Shown here: positions 16,218 through 25,057 of the stretch, in pieces
How the letters are laid out: each line of letters opens with the position of its first letter
How positions within the stretch are numbered: the stretch's first letter is position 1
Origin: Gimibacter soli
GTDB lineage: Bacteria > Pseudomonadota > Alphaproteobacteria > Sphingomonadales > Kordiimonadaceae
Reading direction: 5' to 3'
DNA length: 64,000 nt
Assembly: GCF_028463845.1 (NCBI RefSeq)
Contig: NZ_CP116805.1
Location: forward strand, 2,170,001-2,234,000
The notes under the pieces: model-generated
What the model saw: the letters and a program-made list of their open reading frames with translations, nothing else
The model's database searches: none
What the model was told of the DNA's origin: nothing
Made by a program: the position numbers and the translations under genes

Positions 16218-17441
16218 CTAATTGCTTGCAGGTATTTGAAGCGTTATTGGCGCACCGTCCCGCAAGACTGTGATGGTTGTGGGCGCTGCCGCGTCGAAAC
16301 TATCGAAGAGCCAATTCGCCTTCTCGCACCTGTTAGTGTCAGACGATACCTGCAGCGATTGCCCCTGTAGCGCGATGACCTGATCCCCCAGTTTCAGGCC
16401 GGCTGCTTCTGCTTCGGAGCCATGAAACAGCTGTGTGACAGAGGCGTGATCGGCGCCAAGCGTGACGGCATAGCCCGCCTGCTTGCGCGCCGGTGCCGCC
16501 TCTGCTCGCTTCTCGAGGATGAATTCACCCTTGGTATAGTCAAGGCTGACGATATAGCGTTGCAGCAGCCCGGCCCCAAGCAAGGTTGGCGGAACGCTTC
16601 GCGTGGTCCCGTGCAAGTCTTGGATTGCCTTGCTGCCAAGCGAAATTCTGGAAAGCTCGAAACGCGCCAGATCGGTCGCGGCACCTGTGCCACCTGCTGA
16701 GGTGCCTTCCGATCCCCTGCCCGCCTTCATTGAGCCCGGCAGAATGGCGGCCTGTACCGTGGGGTTTTCATAAACGCCTGAAAATAATGAAACTTCGGCA
16801 GTGCTGCCGGTGTCGAACAAGGCCTTGTCTGCAATATTGCCGGCCTTGTAGTCGACGATCGGCGCGTGGGGGTAGCCAAAGTCATACAGGCGCGTCCGCA
16901 CTAATGGCTGCTTTATCCCCAGTGCTGACGCATCTTTCGCCACACTCAGGCGGCCTTTCCCGGCATCGATTTGCCAGACGCTTCCGGGGAATATTTCGGA
17001 ACCGATCACGCCGCCGTCGAAAATGCAGGGCGCAAGCGGCAGCCCTGAATAGTCGAACACAAGCACAGGCACTTTTCGGAATTCAACGTCTCCGATGGAA
17101 AGCTGGTCCAGGACTGCAATATCCATCGTGACTTTGGCGCCATTGGCGTCAACGCCGGTGTTCTGGCCTACATAGGTCAATGCCAGGGTATCGGCGAAAC
17201 GACGCGTCAGGATCGTAGGCGAGCCGGTATCGAAGATGAACTGGCGTGTCTGGCCATTTGCTGCAGCCTCCACAAACAGTTTGCCAGCGCGGACCTTGAC
17301 CGGAACGGAGGTGGCGGGCGCCTTGCGTTCGATGACCGGCGGTGCGGCGAGGATGTCTTTAAGGCTTTTGTCGGCAGCAGGTGCGGCTTGCGACAACAAG
17401 ATCAATGCGGCGCACAGGCCGGATTTTTGACGAAATATCAT
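16218..17441 (-). CDS. exported retropepsin-like aspartic protease with PDZ domain
   Basis: 407 residues. The signal peptide is about 1-23. Two retropepsin-type half-sites, FIFDTGSPT (Asp71) and ALFDTGSTAE (Asp210), can form a two-Asp active site within a single chain. A PDZ-like domain covers about 325-405 (FHGSEAEAAGLKLGDQVIALQG). Predicted to be a periplasmic peptidase or peptide-binding protein. The start at 17441 has a GGGGGAGC ribosome site six bases upstream; the long upstream extension of the frame is discarded. It lies downstream of the amidohydrolase on the same strand, 86 bases away. Confidence 0.87.
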   Translation of the reverse strand: MIFRQKSGLCAALILLSQAAPAADKSLKDILAAPPVIERKAPATSVPVKVRAGKLFVEAAANGQTRQFIFDTGSPTILTRRFADTLALTYVGQNTGVDANGAKVTMDIAVLDQLSIGDVEFRKVPVLVFDYSGLPLAPCIFDGGVIGSEIFPGSVWQIDAGKGRLSVAKDASALGIKQPLVRTRLYDFGYPHAPIVDYKAGNIADKALFDTGSTAEVSLFSGVYENPTVQAAILPGSMKAGRGSEGTSAGGTGAATDLARFELSRISLGSKAIQDLHGTTRSVPPTLLGAGLLQRYIVSLDYTKGEFILEKRAEAAPARKQAGYAVTLGADHASVTQLFHGSEAEAAGLKLGDQVIALQGQSLQVSSDTNRCEKANWLFDSFDAAAPTTITVLRDGAPITLQIPASN

Positions 17442-17527
17442 TATAGCTCCCCCTCTTTGGCCTGAACAACAACACCGCAAAATGTCATTAGTTGGGCATG
17501 CGTAGGGCGAGCCCGATGGCAAGGGCT

Positions 17528-19291
17528 CTATCCGGCCAGCATCGTCCAAAGCAGTTTCAGGTTTGTCCAGGTTGTCTGGCGTGCATCGACCGGCTGGCCA
17601 GCGATCCATGTGCCGAGGACCTTGATATCGCGTATCGCTGCCTCGTCAGCGGTCAGCGGATCAGCGGAGATCAGCACGAGATCGGCGGCCTTGCCGGGCT
17701 CCAGCGAGCCGCGGCTGCTAGCAACTCCCAATTGGATGGCAGGCTCGATGGTCATGGCGCGCAGGGCTTCCATCCGCGATAAACGCTGCCCCTCCCCGAT
17801 CACTGTGCCGTCGTGCCGTGTTTTGCGGAAAACGGCGGTGGCGAAGCTGCGCATCGGATCGATCGGCGTGGCGGGATGGTCGCCGTGCAGGCTGACATGA
17901 TGGCCGGCGTCAACGGCGGTGCGCAGCGGCATGTAACGGTCCGTGCGGTCGGCGCCGACCAGATCGGGCAATTGATGACCGTAAAAATAGATATGGTCGA
18001 TAAAGAAGCTGGTGGTGAAGCCCAGCGCCCTCGCCCGCTGCAGCTGTGCGGCGGTGATCAGTGCGTCATGCTCCAGCCGTGTGCCATGATCAGGCCGTGG
18101 ATGCTTGGCAAACTCCTCCTCCGCGATATCGAGGACGCGGTCGATGGCGCGTTCGCCCTGCGTGTGGACTGCGATCCGGTAGCCTCGCCGCGCATAGGTG
18201 CTGAAGGCGGCGGCGAATTCGTCTGCGGACATATTGAGCGCACCCATATGCATCGGTTCCAGATGCAGTCGGTCCTTTGAAAGCTCGCTATTTTCATACG
18301 GCTCCCCAAAGGCTGCGCCGCCCGTGAAGGGCGACCCGTCCATCCAGAATTTCACACCGATCACGGCGGCAGGCGTGCCGGGCGCATCCGGCTTGTCGTT
18401 CGGGCCGATCTGGCCCGGCAAGGCATAGATGACGGCCTGCACGGGCGCGCCTTCTGCCTGAAGGCGGCGGCGCAGCAGCGCCAGCGGATCGGCGTCGCGT
18501 CCCACGGGGCCAAGAACGCCAAGTGTGGTATATCCCGCCTTCGCATATCGTCCGAAGGCGAGGTTGAGCAGCAGGTCACCGCTTCCCTCAGGCGGTGGCG
18601 GGATCGCCTTGAAGATCAGGTCCAGTGCCCCCAACTCCCTCAGGGCACCGTTCGGCCTGCCTTCGCTGTCGCGGCCGATTTCACCGTTCGCCGGATCGGG
18701 GGTCTCGGCGCTGATGCCAGCGGCGCGCAAGGCAGCGCTGTTCGCATAGGCATCGTGCATCATCTGGGTGAGGACGACAAGCGGCCGGTCGGGCGACAAG
18801 GCATCCAGCTCGGCAAGCGTCGGCGGTGTCAGGTCGTCAATCAGCAGTGGATCCCAGCCAAAGGCGATGGACCAGGCAGTGGGCTGCCAGCCGTCAAGGG
18901 AATCGGCCAGCGCCGCCATCACCTCTGCCCTGCTTCGATGGTGAAAGCCGCTGACATCGATGGCAGCGCCCAGAAGCGCTGTGGCAAGCGGGTGGGTGTG
19001 AGGCTCGATCAGGCCCGGCAGCAGAGTGCGCCCTTCAAGATCAATCCTTTGCACGTCAGCCGAAGCTTTGGCCTCCACGTCTGCAAGCGCGCCGACGGCA
19101 ACGATGGCGCCGTCCCGCACCAGCAAGGCCTCAGCCTCACCTGCGGATGCCATCGTATGGATGGTGCCGCCGGTGAAAAGCATTTCGCACGGTGCGACGG
19201 GCGGTTGAAGCCAGAAACAGGCGGCAGTTGCAATCGCAGTTGCGGTGGCAGTCGTCAGGATCAGGCCTTTAAGCCAGCGGCGCCCACGCAT
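17528..19291 (-). CDS. YtcJ-like metal-dependent amidohydrolase
   Basis: 587 residues. An N-terminal hydrophobic segment (about 8-28) suggests export or a membrane anchor. The amidohydrolase fold has its metal motif HTH at 98-100 (LIEPHTHP), later AVHTQGERAIDRVLDI, TRLEHDALI and SLHGDHPATPIDP, and the C-terminal GSLEPGKAADLVLIS that closes the composite beta-sandwich. YtcJ/NfdA relatives hydrolyse N-substituted formamides or other amides; the real substrate is unknown. It starts five bases after the stop of the upstream monooxygenase-like gene, so the two form an operon. Confidence 0.87.
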   Translation of the reverse strand: MRGRRWLKGLILTTATATAIATAACFWLQPPVAPCEMLFTGGTIHTMASAGEAEALLVRDGAIVAVGALADVEAKASADVQRIDLEGRTLLPGLIEPHTHPLATALLGAAIDVSGFHHRSRAEVMAALADSLDGWQPTAWSIAFGWDPLLIDDLTPPTLAELDALSPDRPLVVLTQMMHDAYANSAALRAAGISAETPDPANGEIGRDSEGRPNGALRELGALDLIFKAIPPPPEGSGDLLLNLAFGRYAKAGYTTLGVLGPVGRDADPLALLRRRLQAEGAPVQAVIYALPGQIGPNDKPDAPGTPAAVIGVKFWMDGSPFTGGAAFGEPYENSELSKDRLHLEPMHMGALNMSADEFAAAFSTYARRGYRIAVHTQGERAIDRVLDIAEEEFAKHPRPDHGTRLEHDALITAAQLQRARALGFTTSFFIDHIYFYGHQLPDLVGADRTDRYMPLRTAVDAGHHVSLHGDHPATPIDPMRSFATAVFRKTRHDGTVIGEGQRLSRMEALRAMTIEPAIQLGVASSRGSLEPGKAADLVLISADPLTADEAAIRDIKVLGTWIAGQPVDARQTTWTNLKLLWTMLAG

Positions 19292-19296
19292 GAGCG

Positions 19297-19707
19297 TCAG
19301 CCAAGCCCTACGCCGCCGACGGGCTCGGTGGCAGCGACCGATTGCATGCCTGCGATCATCGGCCGGGCCTTGGCGATGGCAGCCTGCACCGATGGCAGCG
19401 TCAGCGATGCCTTGTGGCTGTCGGCATTGTCCCACACTTCGGTGACCCAGATCGCGGTGGCGTCCGCCGGGTCGCGCGCGACGATATAGCTGATGCAGCC
19501 GGGCATGCCTTGCAGGCCCTCAAGAAGGATATCGATCAGCGCGTCGCGCTGGCCTACCGTGGCGGTGAACTTACCGATCAATCCGAACATGGTGTCTCCC
19601 TTCCCTGCAGTCATATTGTCTTCTAGTGCCAATGCGTTGCCGACGCCAGCGAAAGGACCTGCCATCAGCATGGTGCCCGTCGCAAGAATGAAATTCCGCC
19701 TGTCCAT
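19297..19707 (-). CDS. antibiotic-biosynthesis-monooxygenase (ABM) domain protein with Tat-like signal
   Basis: 136 residues. The N-terminus MDRRNFILATGTMLMAG is a twin-arginine-type signal. The remaining ~90 residues match the ferredoxin-like ABM fold (GLIGKFTATVGQRDALIDIL, then MPGCISYIVARDPADATAIWV, then EVWDNADSHKASL). Small cofactor-free monooxygenases and many uncharacterised dimers share this fold. An ATG three codons earlier (19716) is possible. It is the first gene of the amidohydrolase operon and divergent from the PEP-CTERM gene. Confidence 0.82.
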   Translation of the reverse strand: MDRRNFILATGTMLMAGPFAGVGNALALEDNMTAGKGDTMFGLIGKFTATVGQRDALIDILLEGLQGMPGCISYIVARDPADATAIWVTEVWDNADSHKASLTLPSVQAAIAKARPMIAGMQSVAATEPVGGVGLG

Positions 19708-19842
19708 AAGGATCATTTCCCAAAAATATTTTTTGATCGCCGATTCGGCTGCGCACTGATTGCTTTCCAGCCTGAAAACGCGCGCCTATACAACCTCCTG
19801 TCCCAATCTAGCACCGCCGGATGCAGGGCCGGTAAAATACCG

Positions 19843-19854
19843 TTCAAATTTGAA
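19843..19854. promoter_or_regulatory. 12-bp perfect palindrome in a divergent control region
   Basis: TTCAAATTTGAA lies in the 269-base gap between the ABM gene and the PEP-CTERM gene, with GTTTTAAAC a few bases further on. A homodimeric regulator could bind here. No matching known regulator motif was recognised, and no clear -24/-12 promoter of the type used by some PEP-CTERM systems was seen. Confidence 0.4.
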
Positions 19855-19976
19855 ACAGTTTTAAACCGATCTTGAAGAAACAGTCGCTAGGCTGCGCCCC
19901 ATACTTGCTGCGGACCCACCTGAATGCTAGGGAAACCGCCATTGACAACGATGACTTATTTTCGGGAAGGACCCCC

Positions 19977-20951
19977 ATGTTCAAGTCTGTTGCTAAATTT
20001 GCTGCTGCCCCCCTGCTGGCTGCTGCTCTAATGAGCGCGCCGGGCCAGGCGTCGACGAGCTTTGATCTCTTCGGCAGCTACAATGCCATTTTCTTCGGGG
20101 ACTACAGCCTTCCGAACTCTGACGTTGAGGGCGCGCTGGCCGTTGGCGGCAATGCGTCGCTTTCGAGCTTTTCGGTCGGTGACAAGCTTTCGAACCCGGA
20201 CTATGCCCTCGTTGTCGGCGGCAACCTGACGACCGGTTCGGGCCGCATCTATTATGGTGACGTGGCCGTTGGCGGCGAAGCCAATCTCGACAGCTCGGTT
20301 TACTGGGGCCTGAAGAATGAAGGTCAGGAAGTAACCTCCGATCTGCCGATCGATTTCGCGGCGGTCGAGCAACTCGCCAAGGATACGGCTGCCCATTATG
20401 CTGGCATGGGTGCGACCGGCACCGTCGACAATGCCTGGGGCACCTACACCATCGGCAACACGGCTGATGGCGGCCCGCAGGTTTTCAACATGACCGCCGA
20501 TCAGCTGAAGGAAGCCCACACGTTGGCGCTTGCCTTCACGCCGTCGAATGGCAGCTCGATCATCATCAACGTGTCGGGCAGCATCATCGACATGACGAAC
20601 ATGGGCTTCTTCCAGACCGCGTCGCAGAACATCCTTTTCAACTTCTATGAAGCTGAAACCGTAAATATCGGCAGCGTCGGCATTTACGGCAACATTCTGG
20701 CCCCGACGGCTGATTTCGTCACCCAGTATGGCCAGATCAACGGCGTGGTGATCGGCGGCAGCTGGACCGGCAGCGTTCAGGTCAACAATTCGCTTGGCTT
20801 CAATGACGACAGCTGGGTGCCGAACGAGCCGAGTTTCCCGACGATCCCGGGCGTGCCCGAACCTGCCACGTGGCTGATGATGATCTTCGGCTTCGGCTTC
20901 GTGGGCCTCGCCGCCCGCCGCCGCAAGGGTGTACGTGCCCTCACCGCCTGA
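19977..20951 (+). CDS. choice-of-anchor A family protein with PEP-CTERM sorting signal
   Basis: 324 residues. Signal peptide about 1-25. The choice-of-anchor-A domain spans about 27-285 (GSYNAIFFGDYSLPNSDVEG near its start, and IYGNILAPTADF followed by GQINGVVIG near its end). The C-terminal signal VPEPATW (from 293), a hydrophobic helix and RRRK form a PEPxxW-type exosortase signal, so the protein is exported, cleaved by exosortase and released or anchored at the outer surface, usually together with exopolysaccharide. The start at 19977 has GGGAAGGA seven bases upstream. No exosortase gene lies in this window. Confidence 0.92.
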   Translation: MFKSVAKFAAAPLLAAALMSAPGQASTSFDLFGSYNAIFFGDYSLPNSDVEGALAVGGNASLSSFSVGDKLSNPDYALVVGGNLTTGSGRIYYGDVAVGGEANLDSSVYWGLKNEGQEVTSDLPIDFAAVEQLAKDTAAHYAGMGATGTVDNAWGTYTIGNTADGGPQVFNMTADQLKEAHTLALAFTPSNGSSIIINVSGSIIDMTNMGFFQTASQNILFNFYEAETVNIGSVGIYGNILAPTADFVTQYGQINGVVIGGSWTGSVQVNNSLGFNDDSWVPNEPSFPTIPGVPEPATWLMMIFGFGFVGLAARRRKGVRALTA

Positions 20952-20974
20952 CCAGGCCCGCATAGCAGTTTCAG

Positions 20975-21011
20975 AACGGCCGCCCGCAGTTCGGGTGGCC
21001 GTTTTTCTTTT
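20975..21011 (+). terminator. rho-independent terminator after the PEP-CTERM gene
   Basis: AACGGCCGCCCG pairs with CGGGTGGCCGTT around a CAGTT-type loop, followed by TTTTCTTTT. It lies 24 bases after the stop of the PEP-CTERM gene. Its T-tract overlaps the stop codon of the opposite-strand gene, so it separates two convergent units. Confidence 0.88.
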
Positions 21012-21321
21012 ACCAGCCGCCCTGCTTGGTCGGCGGGCTCGATGTCATATCCAGCTCGGCGCCGAGCGCATGGAGGGCAGAAAGAATCCGGCGCAGATCG
21101 TGGTTTTCTCGAGCGCCCATGCCCTCCTCCACCGCAACAGCGATGTCGCGGGCGTCATATTCCCATTGTCGCAGGATGGATATTTTGGCCTCGCGCGGGA
21201 TATCGGGGGCTGCGGCCAGTGCTTCTGGACTGAGGCTCGACAGTCGCACATCGGAAACCGCGAGATCGAGCCTGAGGCGGCCACGGATATTGCCGGGGTA
21301 AACGGGGTGCCGGTTCGGCAT
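21010..21321 (-). CDS. conserved hypothetical protein
   Basis: 103 residues, no signal peptide or membrane span. The central part reads IPREAKISILRQWEYDARD and then VAVEEGM, a pattern I associate with small conserved alphaproteobacterial proteins of unknown role. GAAGGAG lies about eight bases before the ATG, supporting expression. It stands alone downstream of the glycerophosphodiesterase gene's strand neighbour; function unknown. Confidence 0.72.
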   Translation of the reverse strand: MPNRHPVYPGNIRGRLRLDLAVSDVRLSSLSPEALAAAPDIPREAKISILRQWEYDARDIAVAVEEGMGARENHDLRRILSALHALGAELDMTSSPPTKQGGW

Positions 21322-21412
21322 GGGGCATCTCCTTCACAGCCTTGCGGCCTGAACTGCCCCCATGAATCCAATATAGGTGATATGACCGTCCTTTTGAACC
21401 CCCGCTGGCGGA

Positions 21413-22327
21413 TCAGCGGCGTAAAACCGCCTGCACCGCGGCGTGCCTGTCCGTTGCGATGATATCGGCGCCTGCAGCGAGAAAGTCGAGATAGCGTGTA
21501 TCATCTCCAGCTGCTGCAATCCGGGCATCGAGCGACTTCGACGGGCTGCCAAGTGTGCCGAGCATGGCGAGCCAGCCTTCTGCGTGGATAGCGTCGTAGA
21601 GGACACGCTCGCGCACCTGCAGGCCGGTCCAGGCAACAATCAGTTTGGGGTCGATGCCGCTCGCCTTCACCCGTTCGATATCGTCCTGGCTGTCGATTGA
21701 AACCGACAACATCATTTCGGGCGCTGCAGCATGAAAGGCCATCGCCTGCCCGTGGCTGTATGTGATGAGGACAACCCGGTCAGCCACATCCGCCGCGCGC
21801 ACATGCCTGGCAACTTCCACGATATCCACCCCCGCCTTGATATCGAGCGACAGGATGGCTTTGGCTTGCCTCGTGAATGCAAGTACCTGATCGAGTGTCG
21901 GCACACGGAAAGGCGTTGCCTTGCCTTCGGGGTCTTGCAGGTAAAGGCCTTTTACATAATCGTAGGTGACTTCATCCACCCGGCCCTCGCCCGTTGTCGT
22001 CCGCTCCAGCGTTTCATCATGCATCAGGATGAGTGTGCCGTCTTTCAGGCGGCGGATATCGACCTCAAGGAGCGACGGACCAACGGTGAGCGTGTGGGCC
22101 AGTGTTTCAATGGCGTTTTCAGGATAGCCCGGCATGTCGCCGCCTCGGTGGGCACTGACCAGAGGCTTCCGGTCGGGCGTGTAGCGCAGATAGGCTGGCA
22201 GGCCGCCAGCGGAGAGTTCGGTGCCATGGAGGGTGGCCGCCTCAGCCTTGGCAAGCGGGCCTTCCGCCCCCGCTGGCAGGCTTGCAATTGCCCAGAGGGC
22301 CAGCCATAGTCCGATCCAACGCCGCAT
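21413..22327 (-). CDS. exported glycerophosphodiester phosphodiesterase
   Basis: 304 residues. The signal peptide is about 1-21 and the GDPD TIM barrel follows. SAHRGG (58-63) with Glu70 (YPENAIET) starts the active site, then LLEVDIRRLKDG and MHDETLERTTTG give the metal and catalytic residues of the family. It hydrolyses glycerophosphodiesters to glycerol-3-phosphate and an alcohol, probably in the periplasm. ATG 22327 is chosen because GGGAG is seven bases upstream; another ATG two codons earlier is possible. Divergent from mazG. Confidence 0.9.
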   Translation of the reverse strand: MRRWIGLWLALWAIASLPAGAEGPLAKAEAATLHGTELSAGGLPAYLRYTPDRKPLVSAHRGGDMPGYPENAIETLAHTLTVGPSLLEVDIRRLKDGTLILMHDETLERTTTGEGRVDEVTYDYVKGLYLQDPEGKATPFRVPTLDQVLAFTRQAKAILSLDIKAGVDIVEVARHVRAADVADRVVLITYSHGQAMAFHAAAPEMMLSVSIDSQDDIERVKASGIDPKLIVAWTGLQVRERVLYDAIHAEGWLAMLGTLGSPSKSLDARIAAAGDDTRYLDFLAAGADIIATDRHAAVQAVLRR

Positions 22328-22383
22328 CCGCATTCTCCCTTGTCTGCACGGCCCTATAAGGCCGCGTCCGGCCGGTCGTATCA

Positions 22384-23226
22384 ATGGTAAAAGACGAAAC
22401 AATGACACATCCCGATCCGATGACCCGACTTCTCGATATCATGGCGCGGCTCCGCGATCCGAATGGCGGCTGCCCGTGGGATCTGGAGCAGGATTTCGCG
22501 TCCATTGCGCCCTATACGATCGAGGAAGCCTATGAGGTCGAGGAAGCGATCCGCGCGAACGACATGGTGTCGCTGAAGGAAGAGCTGGGCGACCTGCTGT
22601 TGCAGACCGTCTTCCACAGCCAGATGGCGGCCGAGGCCGGCCATTTCACCTTTGCCGAGGTGGCGGCAGCGATTGGTGACAAGATGGTGTCACGGCACCC
22701 GCATGTCTTCGGGGATGCCGATATCGCAACGGCGGACGCCCAGACCGCGGCGTGGGAAGTACAGAAAGCGAAGGAGCGCGCCGCCAAGGCAGCGGCCAAA
22801 GGCGAAGTTCCCTCGGTGCTTGACGGTGTGGCACTCGGCCTGCCGGGGCTTGTGCGCGCGATCAAGCTGCAGAACCGTGCGGCGCGTGTCGGATTTGACT
22901 GGCCTTCAACTCGCGACGTGCTTGCCAAACTGCAGGAAGAAGCGGATGAGATCGTGGCTGCCATGGAAAGCGGCGACGATGCGCACATCAAGGAAGAAAT
23001 TGGTGATTATTTGTTTGTTGTCGCCAACTTGGCGCGTCATCTTAAAGTTGATGCTGAAGAAGCGTTGCGGGCTGCAAATGCGAAGTTCACGCGGCGTTTC
23101 CACAAGATCGAAGCCTGGCTCGCCGAAGATGGCCGCACCCCGGATCAGTCCGATCTTGCTGAAATGGATGCACTCTGGGATCGCGCCAAGGCGGAAGACA
23201 AGGCGGCTGCAAAAGCTGCCGAATGA
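22384..23226 (+). CDS. mazG: nucleoside triphosphate pyrophosphohydrolase MazG
   Basis: 280 residues with the two tandem MazG domains. The first has GGCPWDLEQDFASIAPYTIEE and EELGDLLLQTVFHSQ, with the ExxE/ExxD metal residues. The second has KLQEEADEI and EEIGDYLFVVANLARHL. It hydrolyses NTPs to NMP and pyrophosphate, removing aberrant nucleotides. A start at 22402 (MTHPDP) is an alternative. Its stop abuts that of the convergent hflX. Confidence 0.95.
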   Translation: MVKDETMTHPDPMTRLLDIMARLRDPNGGCPWDLEQDFASIAPYTIEEAYEVEEAIRANDMVSLKEELGDLLLQTVFHSQMAAEAGHFTFAEVAAAIGDKMVSRHPHVFGDADIATADAQTAAWEVQKAKERAAKAAAKGEVPSVLDGVALGLPGLVRAIKLQNRAARVGFDWPSTRDVLAKLQEEADEIVAAMESGDDAHIKEEIGDYLFVVANLARHLKVDAEEALRAANAKFTRRFHKIEAWLAEDGRTPDQSDLAEMDALWDRAKAEDKAAAKAAE

Positions 23227-24612
23227 TCAATCCGGCAGCGGATGGTTTTTCGAGAAGCGATCCCAAGCGACGGGATCGACCTGAAATTCGATCCGGAAGC
23301 CTTCTTCCTCGGCATTTTCCGACAGTATCTTGGCATTGGCCTTCAGCCAGGCCCGCGCCTTGCCGTCCGAATAGGGAATAAGCTTGGTCAGCTTATAGTC
23401 TGCGGTGCCGAGAAGCGTGTCGATCCGCGCGATCAGCGTGTCCGTGCCTTCGCCTGAAAGAGCCGAGATGGCCACGCGGTCGGGGTGGCGCACCCCTTCC
23501 CTGATCCGGGCTTCCATTTCCTCGGGGCTCAGGAGATCACCCTTGTTCAAGGCTTCGATAACCGGCACGCCGGTGTCGAAAGCATCAAGATCGATCCCCA
23601 GTTCCTTCAGAACCTCGGTCACGTCTGCAGCCTGGATGTCGCTGTCTTCGTGGCTGGCGTCCCGCACATGGATGATCAGGTCGGCCTCGCACACTTCCTC
23701 AAGCGTTGCGCGGAACGCGGCGACCAGCATGGTCGGCAGGTTCGAGATGAAGCCCACTGTGTCGGAAAGGATGATCTTGCGGCCCGAAGGCATCTCAACC
23801 GCCCGCATCGTGGGGTCAAGGGTAGCGAACAGCATATCCTCGGCCAGCACTTCAGCGCGGGTCAGACGGTTAAAGAGCGTGGATTTGCCGGCGTTCGTAT
23901 AGCCGACAAGCGCCACGATCGGATACGGCGCCTTCTGCCGGCGCGCCCGATGCAGGGTCCGCGTCTTGGCAACGTCTTTCAGAGCGCGCTTCAGGCGCGT
24001 GATCTTGTCCGAAATGATCCGGCGGTCGGCCTCGATCTGGGTCTCGCCGGGGCCGCCCATGAAGCCCGCACCGCCGCGCTGGCGTTCAAGGTGGGTCCAG
24101 GACCGCACCAGCCGGCTTTTCTGGTACGTCAGGTGGGCAAGCTCCACCTGCAGCTCACCTTCGCGGGTGCTGGCACGGTTGCCGAAAATCTCGAGGATAA
24201 GTGCTGTGCGGTCAATCACCTTGGCTTTCAGCTCGCGCTCAAGGTTCCGCTGCTGCACGGGGGTCAGCTCGGCATCGAAAACGAAAACGTCGATCTCCTG
24301 ATTTTCGGAGATGGCTTTCAAATCCTCGATCTTGCCTTCACCAATGAGCGTCGCCGCCCGACGCTTGCGCACCGGGATGATCTCGCCACCCATCAGTTCG
24401 ATATCGATGGCCTCGGCAAGGCCTTTTGCCTCCTCGAGCTTGGCCGCAGGCGAGCGCTCGAGAAGTTCGGCGGTGTCGGACCTTATGTCGGGATGCACCA
24501 CATAGACGCGCGGCTTGTCGACGCGCTTCTGCAGATAGCCCAGACCCTCGGCCGACCAACCGCCGCCGTTTTGGTCGCCGTCCCTTTCGGAACGGTCATC
24601 AGTGTCGGACAA
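23227..24612 (-). CDS. hflX: ribosome-associated GTPase HflX
   Basis: 461 residues. The N-terminal HflX domain contains the family segment GGAGFMGGPGETQIEADRR (180-198). The G domain has P-loop GYTNAGKST (237-245), DTVGF and NKGD. HflX splits stalled or idle 70S ribosomes, especially after heat stress. The start is TTG 24612, one base after the hfq stop, so translation is probably coupled to hfq; hfq-hflX is the standard pair. Confidence 0.95.
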   Translation of the reverse strand: MSDTDDRSERDGDQNGGGWSAEGLGYLQKRVDKPRVYVVHPDIRSDTAELLERSPAAKLEEAKGLAEAIDIELMGGEIIPVRKRRAATLIGEGKIEDLKAISENQEIDVFVFDAELTPVQQRNLERELKAKVIDRTALILEIFGNRASTREGELQVELAHLTYQKSRLVRSWTHLERQRGGAGFMGGPGETQIEADRRIISDKITRLKRALKDVAKTRTLHRARRQKAPYPIVALVGYTNAGKSTLFNRLTRAEVLAEDMLFATLDPTMRAVEMPSGRKIILSDTVGFISNLPTMLVAAFRATLEEVCEADLIIHVRDASHEDSDIQAADVTEVLKELGIDLDAFDTGVPVIEALNKGDLLSPEEMEARIREGVRHPDRVAISALSGEGTDTLIARIDTLLGTADYKLTKLIPYSDGKARAWLKANAKILSENAEEEGFRIEFQVDPVAWDRFSKNHPLPD

Positions 24613-24613
24613 T

Positions 24614-24859
24614 TCAGGCCTCGACGTCTTTCTCGGGCTCGAAGAGCTGCACAGGGCCGCCCGGCATCACCGTCGAAATGGCATGCTTGTAAACGAGCTG
24701 CGAGTGCCCGTCGCGGCGCAGCAGCACGCAGAAATTGTCGAACCAAGTGATCACGCCTTGGAGTTTGACGCCATTCACCAGAAAGACAGTGACGGGGATT
24801 TTGGATTTGCGGACGGCATTCAAAAACACGTCCTGGAGGTTTTGATTCTTGTCGGACAT
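24614..24859 (-). CDS. hfq: RNA chaperone Hfq
   Basis: 81 residues, a normal length for alphaproteobacterial Hfq. The Sm1 motif region reads [19 protein letters not shown] and the Sm2 motif YKHAIST is at 57-63. The hexamer binds sRNAs and mRNA A-rich or U-rich sites. ATG 24859 is the conserved start; a longer frame to 24940 is non-homologous. A GC-rich CCCGG hairpin near 24900-24914 lies upstream in the 198-base gap to trkA and may mark a separate promoter region. Confidence 0.97.
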   Translation of the reverse strand: MSDKNQNLQDVFLNAVRKSKIPVTVFLVNGVKLQGVITWFDNFCVLLRRDGHSQLVYKHAISTVMPGGPVQLFEPEKDVEA

Positions 24860-25057
24860 TGGACTGTCTGAGCCTTCAGTTTTTTCGTTCTGTTTATTAC
24901 CCGGCAAAACCGGGCGCTTCTTGTGCCTGGGCATAGGCAAAGACGAAGTTCAAACGGCTCGCTTCCCGGTTTCTACCCCCGGCAAACGGGTCGGATGTCA
25001 TTCGTCTCGCAAATAATATGTCAGAGTGAGGCGCGATTTGCTAATAATATTTTTGTT

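Noticed and set aside
24860-25057. Terminator upstream of hfq (CCCGG hairpin near 24900)
   Set aside because: The stem is short and the downstream minus-strand sequence (TAATAAACAG) is not a U-tract.
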